A stretch of 64,000 nucleotides of DNA, from the NCBI GenBank assembly GCA_021464245.1, contig JADCRB010000017.1, forward strand, positions 1,585,427-1,649,426, given 5' to 3'. This stretch comes from Carallia brachiata (Eukaryota > Streptophyta > Magnoliopsida > Malpighiales > Rhizophoraceae). Position numbers and translations under genes: made by a program. The notes below the pieces were generated by a model, which saw only the letters and a list, made by a program, of their open reading frames with translations, was not told the origin of the DNA and made no database searches. Below, piece by piece: positions 57,701 to 64,000 of the stretch. Each line of letters opens with the position of its first letter. Position 1 is the stretch's first letter.

Positions 57701-60700
57701 CGAGATTCGGGCTCAGGCTCTGATACCATATAAATATTTGCAGAATTATAGGCCTGGTAACTTAGATGGATCACAAGAGGGAAGAAGCAAGCAACACTAA
57801 ATGGGGTTTTGGACATTAAATCTTACCTAAAACCTTAACTCTTAGGTTATGGATCTTCTAGCTATCCTTATATGTTGTTTTTACCTCTTCCTTCCTTTCC
57901 AGTATGGAACTTTATATCTTATACATCAACAATGGCAAAATTTGCCCCTTAATTTCTTGGGTGGAGCGTCATTTTTGTGAACATTGTGGAATTTGAGATG
58001 TTCAGGTAGATGCAAGCAGCATAATTCTGGATTGCTTATGTATGCAGACATTCAATGAATTTTTCATAAGGGAATTGAAGCTTGGTGCAAGACCAATTGC
58101 TGTAATGGAACGAGATGATGTTGCTGTTTGTGCAGCTGATAGCCGTCTAATGGCATTTGAATCAGTACAAGATAGCCTAAGATTTTGGATTAAGGTACTT
58201 TGACTTCTTATGTCTTGAAAGATGTATGTAACTGTTGGAAATCAAAACAAATCTTAGATTCCTTGTATTTAGAATGGAAAGTCCAGCTAGTGATTTCATG
58301 CATATTCTGATATATTTGTTCCTTAATCATGTCCTGTATTTTTTCCATAATTCTAGAGCCTAGATAAGGAAATTCAGGAATTGCTTTCATGTATATATGT
58401 ATTCTTTGTTTTCTCAAAAAAATATATATTATATATATATGTATGTATTCTTTGCTGTTGAACAGAAATTCAAGTGAAAAATCCTTTCTTAATTTTCATT
58501 TCAGTAACCATCACTTGTTGTCCCTTCCCTTTGCGGAGCAACTAGTTGCCAGTGTTTGAAAATGCATTTTTAATTGAAAAACATCTTTATTGGCTAGTTT
58601 TATGCTGGCTGCTAACCTACCACAACCCTCCTTTGTTCAGGATTAGGATCGGAACTGAGTTAATTGAAAACTTATGCTTCTTTTAAATAAAATATTTTCA
58701 CAAAAAGGACGTCATGTTGAGTGTTGTACCAATTATGCTTAATAAATATGCTGGTCCAACTTAAATCTATCTATATTTTAGTTCTTTTTTTTATTGATTT
58801 TAGGACTGGTGTTGTTGTCCTGTGCTGTTTACATTCATGTTCGCACTACTGATCTCCTGCAGTGTTGTGCTTTTTTAGACTGAATGGCTAGAATGTGGCA
58901 GAATAGGTCACGTTCATTCTACTATTTCCATTCTGAGTTTTTTTTTTTTTGGTTATATTATTCTTTTTGCATCATACAATGAATCTTTCTCTTGATGCAA
59001 GTTTCTTCTATCTTAAAATATTCGATGTTGTTTTGAGTGGAAACAAATTGCTCTTTGATCTGTGAAGTGTGAAAAGCAGTGCCATCATCTCTCGCCTCTT
59101 TGTGTGTCTGCTTTGTTGTCTGTGTGTGCGCACTTGTTGATCAGATTGTTGGATTGCCTTAGGGCGAGCTAATGTTCTTAGCTCTGTGTGGAGTTATTTT
59201 AGATATGCTGAGTCACTGTTAAAATCACGTGTATTCCTTTTTTTGCTATTTGATATTCTATACCCATCTTTTGTTTGTATTATTATATTTTATTGGGGTC
59301 AATTTTTGGCAATGTTTTTTGTAAATTCCAGGGGAGGAAGTTTTCTATTCAAGGCCTTCTGGGAAGCACAATATGCTCTGGCCCATTTCTTGATGGAACT
59401 TTGGTCATATTCCGATTGGCACCACAGGTCTTTCATTAGGTCTTTTGGTATCCATTCAGTATGAGTGTTGAGCCCATTCATTCTACTTCTGGAATACTTA
59501 TTTTGCCTTCTAAAATGTTCTAGAGACAATTTTCTCATGAATTTTGAGATTTCTGTAATTAAATTCTTCTGAAATTGTTACAGGATTATCATCGGTTTCA
59601 TTTTCCAGTATCTGGAACCATTGAGCAATTTGTTGATGTTCCCGGATGCTTGTATACGGTATGTGGATTTAATGCAGCTTAAGCAATATATATATAGTTT
59701 GTCGTTGGTGACCAGCTTTTTTAATCTTGGTTTTTTTCCTTGCATCTACTTTTTTCTTTTCCAGGTTAATCCTATTGCTGTCAACAGTGAGTACTGTAAT
59801 GTCTTCACCGAGAATAAACGAGTTGTATCAATTATTTCTACTGCAGACTTCGGAAAGGTTTATCGCTATAGTTAATTTTCATTACTGCTTACTCTTTATG
59901 CCTTGTTAGCTGCATTAGATCTACATTTTATGGGTGTATTGACCCATTGTGATTTCAATTAGCATTTGCTGCCTTGTTTCAATAAGTACACCATTCCCTG
60001 CACAGTACTGAAACTTCGTTGCGCGAGACAAGAAATTAGTAATCAGCATATCATTTTCTAAGCTCTGTGCATAGTTTTTTGAAATAATGGATATATGAAT
60101 GGACAAGACATCACCATATTGTTGGCAATTTTCTCTCCAAGCTTGTCCCAAATTAACAAGATTGAAGAACTTGCTGGGCACCATTTTCCCTGACTTGTGT
60201 AGTTGTTAGACCCTCTCTTTTTTTTTTTTTTTAATTATCTTGGGAGTGAGGGCACAGAGTATCTTGAAGGATGGTTATTATCAATTGCAACATCTGGGTG
60301 GTTCTAGGAGTGTTCAATTGCAACTGTTTATTCATTCGGGTTTGAACTTACCTGAAATAACTTCTCATGCTGTTGTAAAGATACTCAAGATGAATTGTAC
60401 TTCTTTTGTCCTTTGGATTAATGATTCTCACTACTGACCAGTATTAACCTTCAATATTTTATCTTTTACTTATTTTTTCTACTGGCTGCAGGTTGCATTT
60501 GTTGCCATAGGGGCAACTATGGTTGGCAGCATCACATTCTTGAAGGAGGAGGGTGACCGTGTGAAGAAAGGAGATGAGGTTTTTTTTTTTTTTTTTTTTT
60601 TTGTGTTTCCTGTACGGGAAATTTATGTAGATACCTCCCAGGACATTTAGCATACGATGCTTCTGAGAACCACATTCTACTGCCTGTTCTCTCTGGTTGT

Positions 60701-62533
60701 GGTAATAACATGTCTGATTTTGTAAGTCTCAGTCGAATAAAGTTATAGAAGGCTTCCAAAATGCCATTATAAATGGGTAAGGAGACCAAACTGCCCTTTG
60801 TCCCCTTGATTGTTCCTTTCCATATCTTGAAGTATTGTCCCCCGTTTTACTTTAACAAAACTTCAAAACACCCCATTATTCTATGCCCTCCCCCCAGCCT
60901 ACAATCTCTCCGTATATTTTTCTGGCTTAGCTAGTCACTGTCAAATTGTTTCTTTGTTTTTCATTTCTGTGCCTTTTTTCTCATTGCCCTCTCCTCTTTC
61001 CACAAAATTTGCAGTTCCTGCAGGAAACCCTCTTATTCTTGTTGTTTCTCCATGAATTAAGCAAGAACCATGATCCAAAAGTTTCAGAAAAGGATCTGTC
61101 CCTCTTCTAACTTCAATTATCATGACTAGGCAAGATTAGTCCTCTATCTTGTTACAAATCCTATTCTCTATTCACAATATTGTGAAAGTAAAACCCTACA
61201 GACAGACCCCCCCAGGCCCTCGCTCATATACCAAAAGTACAAGTATGACAATATGAGAGTATTAGATTCAAAATTGAGCCATCTGTTCATACTTATGACA
61301 TTTAGCCATTGCACGATGAAGAAAGGTTATACTGTTTGAATCCAGAATAAAGGCAAGTCTTTTCATTCTTGGTTTGTATCCTGATTAATTCTGGAGAGAG
61401 TTTTAATGATTTTTGAAGGAATAATCAGCATTGACTTTTGTGCACTAATTCAAGAGCAGGTTCACAGGATCAAGGAGATATGGACCTGCTTTTGAGAATT
61501 AGTCTAGGACTCACTAGTTGACTCAAGATTGGTTGGAGCATAAATGCCAAGAAATAGGTTTGATTAAAGGCAACGTATTCAAGGAGAGTGAAATAACGGA
61601 AATATACCTGGTCTGAAATGATTGAGAAAGGGGTGGTTGCTTCAATTATGACATGGGCATTATGATCTTAGACATTTTTTATCCCAAATTGACCATCTGT
61701 TAGTCGTAGATTGTAAAATTGCTTTTCGTTCATATGGTTTGGAATTGTAACTGTGAAATATATACAAGCTCTCATCAGTTTCCTTTCCTGTGTATTCCTT
61801 ATGCCTGTGCTTAAGTTTAGCTTCTAACTTTTTGCTCCTGTTGTATTTACAGTTTGGATATTTCTCATTTGGTGGAAGCACAGTCATTTGTGTGTTTGAG
61901 AAGGTTGGTATTTTATAAAACCTTTTGCTTATGTAGGATCAAAGTGGAACAAAATTACTTCAAATTAACCCATGTTGCCTAGTTATCATATTCCTGCAAC
62001 TAATCGTGGACTTGAACCATTGAACCATTCTACTCTGAGTGTACAAAATCTTAAAATTTCACTTTTCATTTTGTATGTTATCATATTCCTGGAATTTCAT
62101 ACGGAAAATTCTAGTGTGATGATCAGATTGCTCCATTGTGATCTAGATGTCACATGTTAGAGCCACAAAAAGGCCTTTTTGTGAAAAATAGGAATAAAGC
62201 TGCTTACAGCAAATGGTTTCTCAGACACCATGATGTGAGAGTATGGTGCACTAAGGTGTCCTTTGTCAGAATCCTTAAATTGCACAAAAGAACATGATTT
62301 TTGTGTAGTAGTTCCACTTCCTGTGTAATTTTGCATGCTTCACTTGCAAGGTAGTGTCCATTTTGAATGTTTATGTTGCGCAGGATGCCATTGAGATAGA
62401 CAAGGACCTCCTAGCAAACAGTGCTAGATCACTTGAGACACTGGTTTCTGTTGGAATGACGTTGGGTGTTGCCAGAAAGAAACATTCTGAAGCCATTTTG
62501 CGCAACTTGGAAGACTGTAAGCTAGAACCCTGA
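42760..62533 (+). CDS. PSD2: phosphatidylserine decarboxylase proenzyme, C2/EF-hand type (PSD2/PSD3)
   Basis: Converts phosphatidylserine to phosphatidylethanolamine in endomembranes. Exons: 42760-43044, 44146-44225, 45189-45213, 45646-45705, 47700-47768, 48676-48768, 48849-48899, 49804-49887, 50227-50318, 51186-51341, 51436-51520, 52512-52623, 55682-55782, 56475-56522, 58048-58194, 59332-59427, 59584-59658, 59765-59857, 60492-60578, 61853-61903, 62384-62533. All joins keep frame, giving 679 aa. A His/Asp-rich N-terminus (MGHGSSKD, possible Gly2 acylation) precedes a C2 domain (about 75-205), EF-hand loops 222-233 (DYNEDGLLSLSE) and 258-269 (DKNGDGLVSVDE), and a Cys/His motif (287-309). The catalytic domain has Asp478, His534 (DYHRFH) and the GGST site, where cleavage before Ser622 would create the pyruvoyl group. 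Introns are full of transposons, but no exon is damaged. PSD2 versus PSD3 is not decided. Confidence 0.95.
43258..43354. mobile_element. foldback hairpin element in PSD intron 1
   Basis: The arm from 43258 (AAGATAGTTATTTTTAAAAT...) and the arm ending 43354 are inverted copies over 43 bases with about three or four mismatches around a loop of roughly ten bases. Reverse complemented, the right arm reads AAGACTGATATTTTTAAAAT, the inner motif of the two hairpins at 22.8-23.2 kb. It is non-coding and would form a strong RNA hairpin in the pre-mRNA. Confidence 0.8.
43349..43394 (+). repeat. 23-bp perfect tandem duplication
   Basis: agtcttagtaatcaggacac followed by taa is present twice in direct succession, overlapping the right end of the hairpin element. 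Confidence 0.92.
46436..46606 (+). mobile_element. tRNA-derived SINE (Au-like) in PSD intron 4
   Basis: A-box-like tagatgtaacagtaacg and B-box-like catgtttaagtcatgg lie about 35 bases apart. They are followed by the conserved plant Au-type body: agcaaggtagagttgcgtaa, tctgaccctttcccagacc, gcacattgtgggagtctt and ctacacta, ending in ctttgccct. The class is recognised from memory of the Au family's layout. Target duplications are not evident. Confidence 0.6.
47170..47345 (-). mobile_element. LTR/TRIM fragment in PSD intron 4 (putative)
   Basis: The segment ending tatcaatgtgggacttttat, then cctcttaaca, followed by cactccctcgacatg looks like the inner end of an antisense LTR (ending ..aaca) joined to the complement of a polypurine tract. 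The short gaagcacatagccattataa block upstream is typical LTR sequence. The partner LTR and PBS are missing, so this is only suggestive. Confidence 0.35.
50857..50982 (-). mobile_element. tRNA-derived SINE with 7-bp target duplication in PSD intron 9
   Basis: On the minus strand the 126-bp element has an A-box TAGTCTAGTGGCCACC (50964-50949), a B-box GGAGTTCAAATC (50923-50912), a GC-richer body and a terminal A-run (T on +, 50857-50865). GTGGACA lies immediately outside both ends (50850-50856 and 50983-50989). Box order, tail and duplication together make a SINE insertion likely. Confidence 0.8.
52385..52511 (-). mobile_element. SINE-like segment abutting the exon 12 acceptor (putative)
   Basis: Reverse complemented, the segment reads a possible A-box (gatcaccagctaagcaag) and B-box (gggcttcaaatata), then gtctccccattttgtgcgaa and gtgggggaggcggtctgtcg, a layout seen in plant SINEs. 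No tail or target duplication was found. If real, its 5' end coincides with the polypyrimidine and AG (gtgctttag) used by exon 12. Confidence 0.35.
52624..55681 (+). other. PSD intron 12 (3 kb), repeat-derived
   Basis: The longest intron. It includes a moderately GC-rich block at 53690-54250 and open frames at 55141-55600 on + whose composition is protein-like (for example SDLTVASLDDKYRERCLF) but belongs to no family I recognise. A Helitron-like end lies near 54956. Confidence 0.5.
54921..54956 (+). mobile_element. Helitron-like 3' terminus in PSD intron 12 (putative)
   Basis: accc-acgcaatgtgc-agtctctatcCTAGT: a partial stem followed by CTAG and T, the CTRR form of a Helitron end. No 5' terminus was identified. 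Confidence 0.35.
57311..57510 (-). repeat. 3' LTR of the TRIM
   Basis: Begins TG and ends CA on the + strand; shares gtaacttagatggatc, gagggaagaagcaag and cttacctaaaacctta with the other LTR. Confidence 0.93.
57729..57931 (-). repeat. 5' LTR of the TRIM
   Basis: Begins TA (mutated from TG) and ends CA on the + strand. It is aligned with the other LTR end to end with many substitutions, which indicates considerable age. Confidence 0.93.
60579..61852 (+). other. PSD intron 19 with a T-run directly behind the donor
   Basis: The donor reads GATGAG|gttttt, followed by about 23 T in a row. It lacks the GTRAG context that most other introns in this gene have. The intron also carries a GC-richer block at 60840-61210 with a 60-codon minus frame of no known family. 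Confidence 0.6.
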
Positions 62534-64000
62534 GAAAGATCGTATATTCCTACCCTTAGATTATGCAGGTATGTGTGGAATTCTTGGTAAATGCTTGTTA
62601 TCAGTGGTAGTATGATTAGCTATTGGTTGCATTTGTTTCTCAGAATCTTGTGCAACCAGTCTTTGAGTCTTGGTTTACATCTTTCTTTTGTTTAAATTTT
62701 CCATTTGGTTTGGTATCTGAAAATTTCTGAAATATGCACGTTTCTCGAGCGTTGGGTAATTTGCGGGAAAAAAGAAACCCAATGAATGTTATCAATTTGA
62801 GTCACCAATTGTCAGTTTTGCAATTTTAAATCACTAATATTTAAAACGAGTCCAGTATAGTAGAAAAGATTTGATAGTGCTTGCTGCTTATGTGGATGGC
62901 ACATTAATGGGCTCTCTTTTAGTTGTTGATTCTTCGAATTTGTAAAATAATTGTAAAAAAAAAAAAAAAAAAAGACTGGTAACTTACCAAATTGAGACCC
63001 CTGCCCTAATATGCTACACAAACGAAACAAAATTGTTTGCCTTTTCTTTTTTGTTCTCGTTTCCGTATTCTGTTATTGTTCGCCAAATTTTGGGTATGCC
63101 CACAAAGGAGGAGGAATACGGACTTATGGAAGCAAATTTTGGAGGAACTGGAAATAAGAAATTCATTTTATTTTTACGCTTTTTTCTTCCTCATAACCAT
63201 TGATAGATCTGAGGACTCCGAAAGTGCCTTTGTCAGGCTTATCAGAAAACAATCCCAGCACTACCATTAACACCACTCAGATATGAATCCACCGCCACTG
63301 AGATAGAAATAAAAACCTCCTGTTCACAAATTCATGTCAAAACTCCTTAAAATCCCAAACAGCATGGCCTTGAAAAGATGAAGATTTGGACCTTAAAACA
63401 AAAAATTTTCGTTTCAAGTTAGTCACCTCTGACAGGGTGGCTTTCGACCATCGACAGCCCTCCCTCTCCTTGTTCCGCCAATTCCAAGAGTCACCGCTTC
63501 TCGGCTTCTAATTGAAAATTGAGATCAAATCATTTTTAAAAGCTCCCAAAAAAAAAAAAACTTTTTCAACTTCTTGGAAAATCAGTACCTATTTATTTGA
63601 AGTCAATGGTGGAGATAGGCTTTGTCATAAACAATATGAGAGGAGCTGAATCCCCAAGTCCCCGAATGAAATGTGAGCCTCAAAATCATTAAAAAATATA
63701 TATGCAATGACACTTTCTTGTTGTACTTAAAAAATTGCACTTGAAATTACTGGGCAAGTAAGGTTATCAATGATGAGATTTGAGCATTTGCGTGCATTAA
63801 AGAGCTCAACTAATTTGAAGGAGATAAACCCCTATTATTTTCTAAATTGAGTTGCCGACCAAGGATAGAACTAAACTATGCACCCTTTGAAACAATGTAT
63901 ACAATTCGATGTTGTTATTCTCTTACATGTGTGTTCTAAGGACGATAATTAATAGATCCATTTTGGTTGGACAGAAAAAAAAGAAGATGGAGAGACAAAA
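62534..64000. other. 3'UTR and downstream flank of PSD
   Basis: No downstream gene is recognised. A donor-like atgcag|gtatgt lies at 62568-62574, 35 bases after the stop, which could open a 3'UTR intron. Candidate polyadenylation signals are diffuse (for example agaaataaaa near 63307). A poly-A run occurs at 62955-62973. The block 63420-63520 is GC-richer but uninformative. Confidence 0.5.

Larger units (their letters stand above)
57306..57936 (-). mobile_element. TRIM retrotransposon with ATGGC target duplication in PSD intron 14
   Basis: Two direct LTRs (57311-57510, 200 bp; 57729-57931, 203 bp) flank only 218 bases. The element spans 621 bp. ATGGC lies directly outside both ends (57306-57310 and 57932-57936). 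GGCTCTGATACCA (57716-57728), the complement of the standard initiator-Met PBS, abuts the right LTR, and CACCCCCTCACAC (57511-57523), the complement of a polypurine tract, abuts the left LTR. The element is therefore antisense to PSD, with its 5' LTR on the right. The interior has no coding capacity and contains repeats of ccaactcactt and tgggctgg. These are the defining traits of a terminal-repeat retrotransposon in miniature. Confidence 0.95.

Noticed and set aside
60941..61123. 60-codon minus frame MIIEVRRGTDPFLKLLDHG
   Set aside because: It stands alone within an intron and has no recognisable domain.
1..64000. tRNA, rRNA, CRISPR array or operon-like cluster
   Set aside because: Looked for cloverleaf boxes outside SINEs, direct-repeat arrays with unique spacers and closely spaced co-oriented genes; none was found, and the sequence is clearly plant nuclear.

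Overview
This is a stretch of nuclear DNA from a flowering plant, most likely a eudicot. The evidence is multi-exon genes with GT-AG introns, a plant-type C2/EF-hand phosphatidylserine decarboxylase, a plant RZ-1 RNA-binding protein, AT-rich intergenic DNA, and a dense load of plant-type retroelements (L1-type LINEs with a C-terminal RNase H, Copia and Ty3/Gypsy remnants, a TRIM, tRNA-derived SINEs, MITE-like hairpins). The species cannot be named from the sequence alone.

Three intact genes are present, all on the + strand. (1) 10606-11668 encodes an RZ-1A-like RRM plus CCHC zinc-knuckle glycine-rich RNA-binding protein (205 aa), with introns in the 5'UTR, the RRM and the 3'UTR. (2) 18083-18526 encodes a 99-aa Glu/Lys-rich protein with an N-terminal acylation signature. 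(3) 42760-62533 is a 21-exon phosphatidylserine decarboxylase of the PSD2/PSD3 class (679 aa: C2 domain, two EF-hands, a small Cys/His motif, and a catalytic domain with the GGST self-processing site). A fourth, partial gene may end at 116-285.

Layout: 1-6900 is degenerate repeat DNA with a LINE ORF1 relic, a 40-bp tandem array and a 680-bp tandem duplication. 6904-9406 is a complete but gag-only LTR retrotransposon with a perfect 5-bp target duplication. 9400-19700 holds the first two genes, a long TIR element and a foldback MITE. 19740-22795 is a 5'-truncated antisense LINE. 22836-24210 holds two foldback elements and a 205-bp tandem array. 24.2-31 kb is mostly decayed sequence with a gag remnant and two tandem Copia pol fragments. 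31-35 kb is AT-rich with Helitron-like ends. 35.1-41.17 kb is a nearly full-length but mutated L1-type LINE. 42.7-62.5 kb is the PSD gene, whose introns have absorbed a MITE, two or three SINEs, an LTR fragment and a TRIM.

The three genes have no evident joint pathway. The genes themselves look ordinary. The best signals are structural: a TRIM and a SINE with perfect target duplications inside PSD introns, a gag-only LTR element, a previously unnamed (to me) hairpin family present at three places, and a Cys/His motif in the linker of the PSD protein. I saw no tRNA or rRNA gene, CRISPR array or prokaryotic-type operon.
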